NCBI GenBank assembly: GCA_946221385.1
Contig: CAMIGX010000014.1
Location: 1 to 45,940, forward strand
DNA: 45,940 nucleotides
DNA from: an uncultured Propionimicrobium sp.
Lineage (GTDB): Bacteria; Actinomycetota; Actinomycetes; Propionibacteriales; Propionibacteriaceae
Reading direction: 5' to 3'
Shown piece after piece: positions 26,764 to 36,124 of this stretch. How positions within the stretch are numbered: the first letter of the stretch is position 1; every line of letters starts with the position of its first letter. The notes under the pieces were generated by a model. It ran no database searches. It had not been told where the DNA came from and saw nothing but the letters and a program-made list of their open reading frames with translations. A program made the translations under genes and the position numbers.

Positions 26764-27285
26764 ATGCGAGTGCTCGGTGTCGATCCTGGTTTGACCAGGT
26801 GCGGCATCGGCGTCGTCGAACAAGTCCCCGGTCAAAGTCCGCAACTGCTGGCGGTAGGCGTCTTGCGTACCCCGTCGGATCGAGATCACGCCCAGCGACT
26901 ACTCGCAATCGAGCAGGGCCTAGACAAGTGGATCAGCACCTTGACTCCGGACGCTGTTTGCGTCGAAAGGGTCTTCGCGCAACACAATCTGCGCACCGTC
27001 ACCGGCACCTCCCAAGCCGCGGGCATCGCGATGCTGGTCGGCGCTCGACATGGCATTCCGGTTGCACTGCACACGCCAAGTGAGGTCAAGGCCGCCGTCA
27101 CCGGATCGGGCAGCGCCGATAAAGCCCAGGTCGGCAAGATGGTCGCGCGGATTTTGCAGCTCGACGAGCCGCCGCAGCCCGCAGACGCCGCTGACGCGGT
27201 CGCATTGGCATTGACCCATCTGTGGCGAGGCGGGGCGATCAATCGGGTGGCTGCCGCCCAAGAAGCTGTGAGGATCAAGTCATGA
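26764..27285 (+). CDS. ruvC: Holliday junction endonuclease RuvC
   Basis: RuvC is the dimeric resolvase that nicks Holliday junctions. The 173-aa RNase-H-like protein has Asp7 in GVDPGLTRCG, Glu68 in VCVERVF, and Asp141/Asp144 in PADAADAVALAL. GGGAG lies five bases before ATG 26764; an ATG at 26752 in frame overlaps that site and is rejected. The stop overlaps ruvA by 4 bp. Confidence 0.97.
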   Translation: MRVLGVDPGLTRCGIGVVEQVPGQSPQLLAVGVLRTPSDRDHAQRLLAIEQGLDKWISTLTPDAVCVERVFAQHNLRTVTGTSQAAGIAMLVGARHGIPVALHTPSEVKAAVTGSGSADKAQVGKMVARILQLDEPPQPADAADAVALALTHLWRGGAINRVAAAQEAVRIKS

Positions 27286-27917
27286 TTGCGCAATTGACCG
27301 GCCGGGTCACGATCGCCGGGGCATCTTGGGCGGTGTTGAACGTCGGGGGGATCGGCTTCAAAGTGCTGTGTCCACCGTCCACTGCCGCCGGGTTGACGCC
27401 GGGGGAAAGCGTGACGCTAGCGACGTCGTTGGTGGTACGCGAAGATTCGTTGACGCTATTTGCTTTCGCGTCAGATACCGAACGGGAAGCCTTCGAACTT
27501 GTGCAGTCAGCCAATGGCATCGGACCGAAGATCGCCTTGGCGGTGGTTTCGGTGCTGCCGCCTGAGCGACTAGTGACAGCGATCCGTCAAGAAGATGTGC
27601 GAGCGCTGACTGCGGTGCCTGGCATCGGCACCAAGGGCGCGCAGCGGCTGATCGTCGATTTGAAAGACAAGATCGGGCAGCTGGGCGTCAACGAATCTGA
27701 TGTCGCGAGCGATAGCCCCGCCGGGCCGAGCCACACCGACGAAATCTGGCGAGCTCAAGTGATCGCCGGTCTCACCGGGCTGGGCTGGCCATTGAAGGAC
27801 GCAGAAGCGGCCTGCGATCAGATCGCTCCGCTAGCTGCTAGCGAACCGACTCCCGCGATCGGGCAACTCATGAAGGCCGCGCTGCAAGCGTTGGCGGCTA
27901 AGAATGGTGTCCGATAG
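27282..27917 (+). CDS. ruvA: Holliday junction branch-migration protein RuvA
   Basis: RuvA tetramers hold the junction and recruit RuvB rings. The 211-aa protein has the N-terminal OB fold (MIAQLTGRV), a helix-hairpin-helix at VPGIGTKGAQRLIVDLKDK, and a C-terminal RuvB-binding three-helix domain. The ATG overlaps the ruvC stop and has GAGG upstream. Confidence 0.96.
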   Translation: MIAQLTGRVTIAGASWAVLNVGGIGFKVLCPPSTAAGLTPGESVTLATSLVVREDSLTLFAFASDTEREAFELVQSANGIGPKIALAVVSVLPPERLVTAIRQEDVRALTAVPGIGTKGAQRLIVDLKDKIGQLGVNESDVASDSPAGPSHTDEIWRAQVIAGLTGLGWPLKDAEAACDQIAPLAASEPTPAIGQLMKAALQALAAKNGVR

Positions 27918-27919
27918 CG

Positions 27920-29035
27920 ATGAGTGATTCTTTCTCGGAACTGCCTGGCGAGATCAACGTGGCTGGCAAGCGCAGCAAGCCGGACGCCTCGGCTGCTGCC
28001 ACCGATCCCTGGGCCACTGCAGACGAGATCAGCGCCGAAGCTGAGTTGCGTCCCACCTCGCTTGCCGAATTCGAGGGCCAACCGCGCGTGGCAGATCAAT
28101 TGGGACTGGTCTTGGCAGCGGCAAAAGCCCGCGGCACCGCTCCCGATCACGTCTTGTTGTCCGGCCCGCCAGGACTAGGCAAGACGACTTTGGCGAATAT
28201 CATCGCAGCCGAACTCGGCGCCCCGCTGCGGGTGACTTCTGGGCCGGCGATCCAGCATGCTGGCGATCTGGCTGCGATCTTGTCGAGCCTGGTGGCAGGC
28301 GAAGTGCTGTTCATGGACGAAATTCACCGGATGAGCCGGGTCGCTGAAGAAATGCTCTATCTGGCGATGGAAGATTTCAGGGTCGATGTGGTAGTGGGCA
28401 AAGGTCCGGGCGCGACCGCGATACCGATCAATCTGCCGCCGTTCACACTGGTCGGTGCCACGACGCGAGCTGGTTTGCTACCCGGTCCGTTGCGTGACCG
28501 ATTCGGTTTCACCGCGCAATTGGATTTTTACGAGGCTGCAGATCTTGCCGGCATCGTCCAACGATCGGCCAACAAGCTAGGGTTCACGCTGCCAGCCGAT
28601 GCGGCTGACGAAATCGCTAGTAGATCTCGTGGCACGCCACGTATCGCCAACCGACTCTTGCGCAGGGTGCGTGATTACGCCCAAGTGCACAATGCGGGGG
28701 TGCTGAATCGCGATATCGCAGCCCGCACCTTGGAGCTTTACGAGGTGGATCCGCTCGGCTTGGATCGTCTCGACCGGGCAGTCTTAGCAGCGATCTGCAA
28801 TAAATTCGATGGCGGTCCGGTCGGCTTGTCGACGCTGGCGATCAGCGTCGCGGAGGAGACTGAGACGGTAGCCGAAGTCGCTGAGCCGTTCTTGGTGCGC
28901 CTCGGCTTTTTAATGCGCACCCCCCGAGGCCGAGTGGCCACGCCGGCGGGTTGGCGTCATCTGGGCCTGGTGCCTCCCAAGCAGGCCGGCGACGCCACGC
29001 CGAGCCTCTTCGACGACGAAGACCGACCCGCATAG
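27920..29035 (+). CDS. ruvB: Holliday junction branch-migration ATPase RuvB
   Basis: RuvB is the AAA+ motor of branch migration. The 371-aa protein has Walker A GPPGLGKTT (82-90), Walker B FMDEIH (131-136), sensor 1 in LVGATTRAG, the GPLRDRFG arginine finger region, and a C-terminal winged helix. The N-terminus is about 25 residues longer than in many homologues. There is a 2-bp gap to ruvA and no clear ribosome site, so translation is probably coupled. Confidence 0.97.
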   Translation: MSDSFSELPGEINVAGKRSKPDASAAATDPWATADEISAEAELRPTSLAEFEGQPRVADQLGLVLAAAKARGTAPDHVLLSGPPGLGKTTLANIIAAELGAPLRVTSGPAIQHAGDLAAILSSLVAGEVLFMDEIHRMSRVAEEMLYLAMEDFRVDVVVGKGPGATAIPINLPPFTLVGATTRAGLLPGPLRDRFGFTAQLDFYEAADLAGIVQRSANKLGFTLPADAADEIASRSRGTPRIANRLLRRVRDYAQVHNAGVLNRDIAARTLELYEVDPLGLDRLDRAVLAAICNKFDGGPVGLSTLAISVAEETETVAEVAEPFLVRLGFLMRTPRGRVATPAGWRHLGLVPPKQAGDATPSLFDDEDRPA

Positions 29036-29091
29036 CTGCCCTTTTGTTGTCTTGGCCGGGCGGCAAAATGTGCACCTGGCGGCAGGCTGGC

Positions 29092-29097
29092 TAAACT
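29092..29097 (+). promoter_or_regulatory. Possible -10 for yajC-secD-secF
   Basis: TAAACT lies in the 153-bp gap after ruvB, 92 bp before the yajC start. No convincing -35 was seen. The same hexamer is used in the putative yebC promoter. Confidence 0.3.
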
Positions 29098-29188
29098 CGC
29101 TACGGTGCGCAGTCGAGCGCAACGGCCAATCTGGTCGCAGATCGATATTTGCTAGCTTCGGCGCCAGCGTCAGCGAGTGGGAGACACC

Positions 29189-29680
29189 ATGGAAGGTTTA
29201 GGCGGACTCATCTTCATGATGGTCGCGCTGCTCGGCATCATGTATTTCGTCATGATTCGTCCGCAGCGCAAGCAGATGCAGGAGCAAGAGCGCATCCTCA
29301 ACGAATTGCAGCCGGGTGCTCGCGTCTTGTTGGCCAATGGCATGTTCGCGACGCTGCGCGAAGCCGGCGACAAGCAAATGGTGGTCGAATTGGCTCCCGG
29401 TGTTGAGGTCGCGATCCTGCGTCAGATCGTGCGTCGCCCGGCCCATGAGGACGAGGAAGAATTCGAGTTCGTCGACGGCGGCGTCGTCGGGTCTGCAGCG
29501 TTGAATGCGGCTGACGAACAGCCGCTGTCCGCCGAGGTCATCGAGTCGGTCTCTTTGCAAGCCAGTGACGCCCAAGACGTCGATGCTCGGCTAGTCGATC
29601 CCTATTACGGCGCGGCTGAGCTCGACTTCGTCGACGCTCAAGAGGTCAATGACGCAGACGACGACGGGCAGGTGCGCTGA
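29189..29680 (+). CDS. yajC: Sec translocase accessory protein YajC
   Basis: YajC is a single-pass protein of the SecDF-YajC complex. One helix (about 5-26) is followed by the signature IRPQRKQMQEQE and the GARVLLANGMFATL beta region, then a long acidic C-terminus. It is 163 aa, against about 110 in E. coli. ATG 29189 follows GGGAG; a GTG four codons earlier overlaps that site. Confidence 0.93.
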   Translation: MEGLGGLIFMMVALLGIMYFVMIRPQRKQMQEQERILNELQPGARVLLANGMFATLREAGDKQMVVELAPGVEVAILRQIVRRPAHEDEEEFEFVDGGVVGSAALNAADEQPLSAEVIESVSLQASDAQDVDARLVDPYYGAAELDFVDAQEVNDADDDGQVR

Positions 29681-31636
29681 GTGGCGACCACCCCAGATCC
29701 TAAGAAGGCTGCGCAGAACGCGCGCACAAAACTGATCGTCTTCGCGATAGTCGTTGTCGGCCTGCTCGCGTTAATGGCGGGCACTAAATCGTGGACGCCG
29801 CGACTAGGCCTCGATTTGCGTGGCGGCACGACGATCACCTTGACCGCTACCGATGCGCAAAACGGCGGACGGGTCAACCCAGATAGTCTGCGCGTAGCCG
29901 CCGACATCATTACTAAGCGTGTCGATTCGTTGGGCGTCGGCGAATCTTCGGTGACGGTGCAAGGTGACCGTCAGATCGAAGTCTCGGTGCCCAATATCAG
30001 CGGTGACGAACTCATTGAACTAGTCGGTTCGACTGCGCGGTTGAACTTCCGCGGCGTCTACTACTACATGCCTGCTGAATCCATCGCTGAGCAGCCGACG
30101 ACCGATCCGAGCGCTTCGCCGTCGGCGTCTGCGTCCGCTTCGCCGACCGCGGCCGCGAGCACTGCTGGTCGTCGGGTCGCACCTGAGCTGCCGCCCGAAC
30201 CGCCGCCATCGTTCACGCCGCGGCCCACTCAGCAAGAAGGCGAGCTGCCGCCCATCGATAGCCGAATGGCCTATCAACCCAGCGAACAAGACTTGACTGA
30301 GTTCCAGGATTTCAAGTGTGGTCAAGAGTTCCCTGACGTAGAGGGCCAACCGCTCATCGCTTGCGACGAAAAGGGCGAGTACAAGTATCTGCTCGGCCCG
30401 GTGCTGATCAGTGGTGAACGTCTTACTGACGCGCAGGCGGGCATTCCGCAGGGTCAGCTGCGTTGGGTCGTCTCCTTGCAGCTGGACGACCAAGGTTCCA
30501 AGGATTTCCAGACGGTCTCTTCGCAGCTCATCAGCCAGCAAGAACCGCGCAACCAGTTCGCGATCGTGCTGGACTCCAAGGTCTTGATGGCCCCCCGGAT
30601 GGAGGCGCAGATCAATGACGGTCGGGCGCAGATCTCTGGTGACAACATCAACGAAGAATCAGCACGCACGCTGGCCAGCACGCTGCGCTACGGCGCGCTG
30701 CCCGTCAATTTGAGCGTCGATTCGGTAGACACCATCTCCCCGACGCTGGGTGGAGAGCAGCTACGCGCTGGCCTGATCGCCGGTCTGATCGGCCTGGGCT
30801 TGGTCGTGGTCTGGTCGTTGCTCTATTACCGGGGTTTGACCCTGGTGGTCGTGGGTTCGCTGATCGCAGCAGCGGCCGTCACCTATGCGGTGTTGGTCTT
30901 GCTAGGTGACGCGGTCGGTTTCGCGTTGAACCTGCCGGGCATCGCTGGTGCGATCGTGGCCATTGGCGTCACCGCTGACTCCTTCATCGTCTACTTCGAA
31001 CGCATCCGTGACGAGATTAGAGAAGGCCACAACCTGCGCTACTCGATCGAATCTGGTTGGACGAAGGCACGCAATACCGTCTTGATGGCTGACGGCGTCC
31101 AGCTGCTAGCTGCCGTCGTGCTGTACATCTTGTCCGTCGGTGGTGTGAAGGGCTTCGCGTTCACCTTGGGTGTCACGACCGCAATCGACTTGTTCTTGAT
31201 GTTCTTCTTGACCCACCCGTTGATGCATCTGCTTGGCCGTACCAAGTTCTTCGGTGAAGGCCATCCTTGGTCTGGTTTCGACCCGGAGCACCTCGGGGTC
31301 AGCCGGGAATCGCTGCTTGGACGACGCCGCAAGACGGGTAGCGCTGCTAAGTCGGCTCGAAAGTCCACTAAGACCGCGGAGCTTGGCAAGCATGCGTCAA
31401 AGCCGGCCAAGGCATCGACTACCCAGGTCGACTCTGAGCGTGCGAAGGCCACTGGTTCGACTGCGGTCGCATTGGCTGAGCTGTCCGACGATGCTGCGAC
31501 AGCAAGTGCGGTTGACGATCGAGTAGCCGTCGTGGCTGATCACGACGAGCCCGCTAAGACAGCTCAGCCTTCGACAGATCCCGGAGCAGACGAAGCAGAC
31601 CAAGCCGGCGCGGATAGTGAGGATGAGGTTCGATGA
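29681..31636 (+). CDS. secD: Protein translocase subunit SecD
   Basis: SecD is an RND-type membrane protein that uses the proton gradient to help pull secreted proteins across. The 651-aa protein has a first helix (16-33), GLDLRGGT, a periplasmic P1 region and the five C-terminal helices (about 360-525), with ITADSFIVYFERIRDE-type residues including the conserved Asp of this family. Two additions are a Pro/Ser/Ala-rich insert at about 138-190 inside P1 and an Ala/Lys then acidic tail from about 545. GTG start directly after yajC; overlaps secF (ATGA). Confidence 0.95.
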   Translation: MATTPDPKKAAQNARTKLIVFAIVVVGLLALMAGTKSWTPRLGLDLRGGTTITLTATDAQNGGRVNPDSLRVAADIITKRVDSLGVGESSVTVQGDRQIEVSVPNISGDELIELVGSTARLNFRGVYYYMPAESIAEQPTTDPSASPSASASASPTAAASTAGRRVAPELPPEPPPSFTPRPTQQEGELPPIDSRMAYQPSEQDLTEFQDFKCGQEFPDVEGQPLIACDEKGEYKYLLGPVLISGERLTDAQAGIPQGQLRWVVSLQLDDQGSKDFQTVSSQLISQQEPRNQFAIVLDSKVLMAPRMEAQINDGRAQISGDNINEESARTLASTLRYGALPVNLSVDSVDTISPTLGGEQLRAGLIAGLIGLGLVVVWSLLYYRGLTLVVVGSLIAAAAVTYAVLVLLGDAVGFALNLPGIAGAIVAIGVTADSFIVYFERIRDEIREGHNLRYSIESGWTKARNTVLMADGVQLLAAVVLYILSVGGVKGFAFTLGVTTAIDLFLMFFLTHPLMHLLGRTKFFGEGHPWSGFDPEHLGVSRESLLGRRRKTGSAAKSARKSTKTAELGKHASKPAKASTTQVDSERAKATGSTAVALAELSDDAATASAVDDRVAVVADHDEPAKTAQPSTDPGADEADQAGADSEDEVR

Positions 31637-32958
31637 GCGAGCAGCTGAAGAATACCGCGAGCAAGGCGGACCTTGACGACAACCACGTCGACCAAGAAGC
31701 GATGCAAACGAACGCGGCTCAGCCCGCCAAGCACAGTGACTCGAATTCATTGTGGCGGCGCTTCTACACCAGCGACTTCGATTTCAATTTCGTGGGCCGT
31801 TGGAAAACTTGGGTGACGATTTCCCTGGTCTTGCTGGTCTTGTGTGTCGGTTCGCTGGCGATCCGTGGCCTGAACTTAGGCGTCGAATTCACTGGCGGTT
31901 CGGTCTTCCAGGCGCCGGTGCAGGTGCAGTCTGACACCATCAGTCGCGTCAACCAGGCCGTCACCAATTCTGGGGTGGCGAACCTGAACATGCAGACCTC
32001 CACCTTGGGCGATTCGTCGGTACGCGTCCAGACCCGTTCGCTGGATACTGACGAGGTCATCCAGGTGCGTCGCGCTATCGCTGACGAGGTCCAGGTGCAG
32101 CCTGACGACGTCACCTATACCTTGATCGGGCCGAGTTGGGGCAAGCAAATCACCAACCGATCGCTGGTGGCATTGAGCGTTTTCATCGTCTTGGTGTTCG
32201 CCATGATTTGGATATTCTTCCGGGACTGGAAGATGTCACTGTCGGCGATCTTGGCGTTGGTGCACGACATTATGGTGACGGTCGGCCTCTATGCATTAAT
32301 CGGCTTCTCGGTCACACCAGCGACCGTCATCGGCTTCTTGACGATCCTTGGCTATTCGCTCTATGACACGGTCGTCGTATTCGACAAGGTCAAGGAGAGC
32401 ACCGCAGACCTGCAAAAGCAGAACCGCACCTATGGCGCGCTAGCCAACCAGGCGGTCAACCAGGTCTTGGTACGTTCGATCAACACCACCGTCATCGCGG
32501 TCTTGCCGGTCATCTCGATCATGATCGCTGGCATGGTCGTATTGAATGGCGAAGGTCCACTAGCTGACCTCGGTTTGGCTCTGCTGATAGGCATGATCAC
32601 CGGCGCGTACTCCTCGCTGTGCATCGCGACCCCGCTGCTAGTCAAACTGCGGCAAAGCGAACCGGAGATCGCCGCGCACGACAAGGCCGTGCTCAGCGGC
32701 AGATTCAACAAGCGCAAGCACGCTCCGGCCGTCGAGGCGACCAGCACGCGCAGCTCGCAGACTAATGCCATGGCCTTGGCGCCGACTGGTGGGGCAGATG
32801 CCTATGTCAGCGCCGACGCGCCGGCTGCAACTGCTCGTCCGAAGTCTGCTGGCACGCCGGCGACGCAGCCCAGTGCCGCTGGCAAGCGTCCGGTCACTGA
32901 TTCTGCAGCAGGTCGTCCACAGCCCAAGAATTCATCGCGCAGCCAGCGGAAGAAGTGA
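31633..32958 (+). CDS. secF: Protein translocase subunit SecF
   Basis: SecF is the partner of SecD. The 441-aa protein has GVEFTGGSVF in the P1 head, six predicted helices (about 55-335), and GYSLYDTVVVFDKVKE, the SecF signature. A Lys/Ala/Ser-rich cytoplasmic tail from about 350 adds roughly 90 residues beyond the usual core. The start overlaps the secD stop. Confidence 0.96.
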   Translation: MSEQLKNTASKADLDDNHVDQEAMQTNAAQPAKHSDSNSLWRRFYTSDFDFNFVGRWKTWVTISLVLLVLCVGSLAIRGLNLGVEFTGGSVFQAPVQVQSDTISRVNQAVTNSGVANLNMQTSTLGDSSVRVQTRSLDTDEVIQVRRAIADEVQVQPDDVTYTLIGPSWGKQITNRSLVALSVFIVLVFAMIWIFFRDWKMSLSAILALVHDIMVTVGLYALIGFSVTPATVIGFLTILGYSLYDTVVVFDKVKESTADLQKQNRTYGALANQAVNQVLVRSINTTVIAVLPVISIMIAGMVVLNGEGPLADLGLALLIGMITGAYSSLCIATPLLVKLRQSEPEIAAHDKAVLSGRFNKRKHAPAVEATSTRSSQTNAMALAPTGGADAYVSADAPAATARPKSAGTPATQPSAAGKRPVTDSAAGRPQPKNSSRSQRKK

Positions 32959-32960
32959 CA

Positions 32961-33521
32961 ATGACGAATCTGTCAGCTACTGAGAACGTCGACTTGGAAC
33001 TCTTACGCAGCTTGCTGCGCGACGTGCCAGACTTCCCGAAACCGGGGATTCTGTTTCGCGACATCACACCGATCATTGGTTCGCCGGCTGGCTTGCGCGC
33101 CTCTGTCGCTGCGATGATCGAGCAGGCGCCTGACGATGTCGACGTCATCGCTGGCGTCGAGACCCGCGGTTTTCTGTTCGGCGTGCCAATGGCTCTAGCG
33201 CTGGGCATCGGTTTCGTCCCGATCCGCAAGCCCGGCAAGCTGCCTGCGCCAGTGTACGAAGAAAGTTTCGACCTGGAGTACGGATCCAGCGTGCTCAACA
33301 TTCACCAAGATGCACTTAAGCCGGGGCAGCGGGTATTGCTCGTCGACGATCTGCTCGCCACCGGCGGCACCTTGGCCGCGGGCGCCAAACTCATCGAACG
33401 TGAGCAAGCTGTCGTCGCGCAGGTTGCGGTCTTGATTGAACTGGTGGGGCTCGGTGGCCGCGAAGCTGTCGCTTCGGTGACTGACGCGCCGCTGAGTGCT
33501 GTGCTCGCCTACGAAGACTGA
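32961..33521 (+). CDS. apt: Adenine phosphoribosyltransferase
   Basis: Apt salvages adenine to AMP with PRPP. The 186-aa type I PRTase has DFPKPGILFRDITP, the ETRGFLFG stretch and the PRPP loop VLLVDDLLATGGT (about 126-138). ATG 32961 has GGAAG eight bases upstream; the GTG two codons earlier is only two bases from it. The secF-apt-rel order is typical of actinobacteria. Confidence 0.95.
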   Translation: MTNLSATENVDLELLRSLLRDVPDFPKPGILFRDITPIIGSPAGLRASVAAMIEQAPDDVDVIAGVETRGFLFGVPMALALGIGFVPIRKPGKLPAPVYEESFDLEYGSSVLNIHQDALKPGQRVLLVDDLLATGGTLAAGAKLIEREQAVVAQVAVLIELVGLGGREAVASVTDAPLSAVLAYED

Positions 33522-33585
33522 ACCGATAGCCGGGTCGTGCTGTGGCTCGAGGCGCCGCAGGTGATGCGTCCGACACATTCGACAG

Positions 33586-33617
33586 TTGACTAGGCAGGAC
33601 GTGGTTGGGCGTAAGAT
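33586..33617 (+). promoter_or_regulatory. Possible rel promoter
   Basis: TTGACT (33586-33591) and TAAGAT (33612-33617) are good hexamers but 20 bp apart, longer than usual. The start point would leave a leader of about 36 nt before ATG 33660. Confidence 0.4.
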
Positions 33618-33659
33618 TGCCAGTCAACGACTTGGATGGGACGCAGCCGAGGGGGCGCA

Positions 33660-36002
33660 ATGAGTCAAGACAGCGTCTTTGGGCCTTATGGCGAAGGTGA
33701 CGGCCGTCCTGGCGCGCCAAATCAAACCACTTTGGAGCGTTTGCGTTCTGGTCCGGAGCAGCCGCGCCGGCGGATGCGGGACCGTTTCGCCCGGATCGGG
33801 GCAGTCAATAAGTCTCCGCAAGCTGCGGTGCTCGATCCGTTGTTCGCTGTCGTGCGGGCAAATCACCCCAAAGCTGATTTGGAGTTGATCGAGCGCGCCT
33901 TCCAAACTGCTGAGCATTATCACCGTCATCAGACGCGAAAATCTGGTGACCCGTACATCACCCACCCGTTAGCTGTGGCGACGATCCTGGCCGAACTGGG
34001 TATGACCGAGCCGACGTTATGCGCCGCGCTGCTGCATGACACCGTCGAAGACACCAGCTACACCATCGATCAATTGCGCGCTGATTTCGGTGACGAGATT
34101 GCGTTGCTGGTCGACGGCGTCACCAAGCTCGACAAGGTGCAGTACGGCGACTCTGCGAAAGCGGAGACGATCCGCAAGATGGTCATCGCGATGAGCGCAG
34201 ACATTCGCGTGCTGGTCATCAAACTGGCGGATCGGCTGCACAATATGCGTACGCTGCGCTATCTCGCGCCTGAAAAACAGCAGCGCATCGCCCGTGAAAC
34301 ATTGGAAATTTTCGCACCGCTAGCCCACCGGCTGGGCATGAACACCATCAAATGGGAGCTTGAGGATCTGTCCTTTGCGACCCTAGAGCCAAAGATCTAT
34401 GACGAGATTGTCCGGCTCGTCACCGACGCCAACCCGGAACGTGAACGCCAGCTGCGAGAAGTCATCGACCAAGTTCAAGCCGATCTGAACGAGGCGGGCA
34501 TCAAGGCGACGGTCTATGGCCGACCGAAGCACTACTACTCGATTTATCAAAAGATGGTCGTGCGCGGCCGGCAATTCGATGACATCTACGACCTAGTCGG
34601 GCTGCGCATCTTAGTGGACAGCACCCGGGATTGCTATGCGGCGCTGGGCGTCATGCACACTCGTTGGAATCCGCTGCCGGGCAGGTTCAAGGACTACATC
34701 GCGATGCCGAAGTACAACATGTACCAGTCATTGCACACCACAGTGCTTGGGCCTGGTGGCCGGCCGATCGAGTTCCAGATCCGCACCTATGAGATGCACC
34801 GGCGCGCAGAATACGGCGTCGCTGCACACTGGAAATACAAAGCTGACCCGAACGCCACCAGCAGCTCCAAGGTGTCCCCGGAAGGCACAGATCTGTCGTG
34901 GGTGCACCAGCTGAACCAGTGGCAGCGGGAGACCGCCGATCCTGAGGAATTCCTAGACGATCTGCGCTTCGAGATGAACACCTCGGAGGTTTACGTCTTC
35001 ACCCCGAAGGGTGACGTGCTTGCCATGCCGCAGGGCGCCACGCCGGTGGACGTCGCCTACGCCGTGCACACCGAGGTCGGTCATCGCTGTATTGGGGCGC
35101 GCGTCAACGGGCGGCTGGTGCCGCTGGAAAGCACCCTGAATAACGGCGACATGGTCGAAATTCTGACTTCAAAAGCCGAGAATGCCGGACCTTCTCGGGA
35201 CTGGCTGAGTTTCGTGGTCAGTTCGCGGGCAAAATCGAAGATTCGTTCCTTCTTCACTAAGACCCGTCGCGAAGAGTCGATCGAGCAGGGCCGCGAGATG
35301 CTCGCTAAGCAGATGCGTAAATCTGGCCTGCCATTGCAGCGGCTGTTGACCGTCGAGCATTTGACGGCCGTGGCTGACACCTTCAACCTCGCTGATGTGC
35401 CCGCGCTGTACGCGGCGGTGGGGGAGAATAATATCGGCGCTCAAGCAGTCGTCCAGCGGCTCATCGAGCTAGAAGGCGGCCTGGAGGATGCGGCGGTCGA
35501 GACCCTCGAAGAGCAGCCGGTGCGGATGACTCCCCGCCGTCCAGTATCGAGCAAGACTGGGGTGGTCGTTGAGGGTGACGCTGACGTGTGGGTCAAGCTC
35601 GCCAAGTGCTGCACGCCGGTGCCTGGCGACGAGATCATTGGTTTTGTGACTAGGGAAAATGGTGTCTCGGTGCATCGTCGAGATTGCACCAATGCGGCGA
35701 ATTTGTTGACGCAATCTGACCGCATCGTGCCGGTCGCTTGGGCAGCCAGCGAGCTGCAAGCCGGCTTCCTGGTGTCTATTCAGATTGAGGCGCTCGACCG
35801 CACCGGTCTGCTCAGTGACGTGACACGCGTCGTCTCAGACCAGGAGGCGTCGATCACTTCAGCGACGCTACAGACCGACAAGAACCGCATCGCCCGCTTG
35901 CGGTTGACTTTCGAATGCGCCGACGCCAAACACTTGCAGCACGTCTTGAACGCGATTCGACGCGTCGCCGGCGTCTATGACGTCTACCGCGTCAAGCAGT
36001 GA
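33660..36002 (+). CDS. rel: Bifunctional (p)ppGpp synthase/hydrolase Rel
   Basis: Rel makes and degrades the stringent-response alarmone. The 780-aa protein has an HD hydrolase domain (His126-Asp127 in LLHDTVEDTS), a synthetase domain with RQFDDIYDLVG (304-314), the Arg-x-Phe-Asp-Asp form seen in bifunctional enzymes, and YNMYQSLHTTVLG. A TGS domain (about 440-500), a zinc-finger-like CCTPVPGDEI region and a C-terminal ACT domain follow. Both catalytic centres look intact. ATG 33660 follows GAGGGGG; the ATG at 33636 has no such site. Confidence 0.96.
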   Translation: MSQDSVFGPYGEGDGRPGAPNQTTLERLRSGPEQPRRRMRDRFARIGAVNKSPQAAVLDPLFAVVRANHPKADLELIERAFQTAEHYHRHQTRKSGDPYITHPLAVATILAELGMTEPTLCAALLHDTVEDTSYTIDQLRADFGDEIALLVDGVTKLDKVQYGDSAKAETIRKMVIAMSADIRVLVIKLADRLHNMRTLRYLAPEKQQRIARETLEIFAPLAHRLGMNTIKWELEDLSFATLEPKIYDEIVRLVTDANPERERQLREVIDQVQADLNEAGIKATVYGRPKHYYSIYQKMVVRGRQFDDIYDLVGLRILVDSTRDCYAALGVMHTRWNPLPGRFKDYIAMPKYNMYQSLHTTVLGPGGRPIEFQIRTYEMHRRAEYGVAAHWKYKADPNATSSSKVSPEGTDLSWVHQLNQWQRETADPEEFLDDLRFEMNTSEVYVFTPKGDVLAMPQGATPVDVAYAVHTEVGHRCIGARVNGRLVPLESTLNNGDMVEILTSKAENAGPSRDWLSFVVSSRAKSKIRSFFTKTRREESIEQGREMLAKQMRKSGLPLQRLLTVEHLTAVADTFNLADVPALYAAVGENNIGAQAVVQRLIELEGGLEDAAVETLEEQPVRMTPRRPVSSKTGVVVEGDADVWVKLAKCCTPVPGDEIIGFVTRENGVSVHRRDCTNAANLLTQSDRIVPVAWAASELQAGFLVSIQIEALDRTGLLSDVTRVVSDQEASITSATLQTDKNRIARLRLTFECADAKHLQHVLNAIRRVAGVYDVYRVKQ

Positions 36003-36033
36003 CCATCGACGCAACTCGTGACGGCGCCTAATC

Positions 36034-36060
36034 GATCGACTTGACGTGCTGGCGTCGATC
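36034..36060 (+). terminator. Possible rel terminator hairpin
   Basis: GATCGAC (36034-36040) and GTCGATC (36054-36060) form a 7-bp stem with a 13-nt loop, 31 bp after the rel stop; only ATT follows, so it is weak. Confidence 0.3.
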
Positions 36061-36112
36061 ATTGAACAGCAGCGAAGCTGCAGCTGACGGCAGCTGTGAC
36101 GCTGACGTGGGC

Positions 36113-36118
36113 TAGGGT
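36113..36118 (+). promoter_or_regulatory. -10-like element six bases before the CapA-like gene
   Basis: TAGGGT ends six bases before the GTG start, close to the leaderless spacing seen at hisD. The same bases include AGGG, which could be a weak ribosome site, so either reading is possible. Confidence 0.3.
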
Positions 36119-36124
36119 GAGGCA

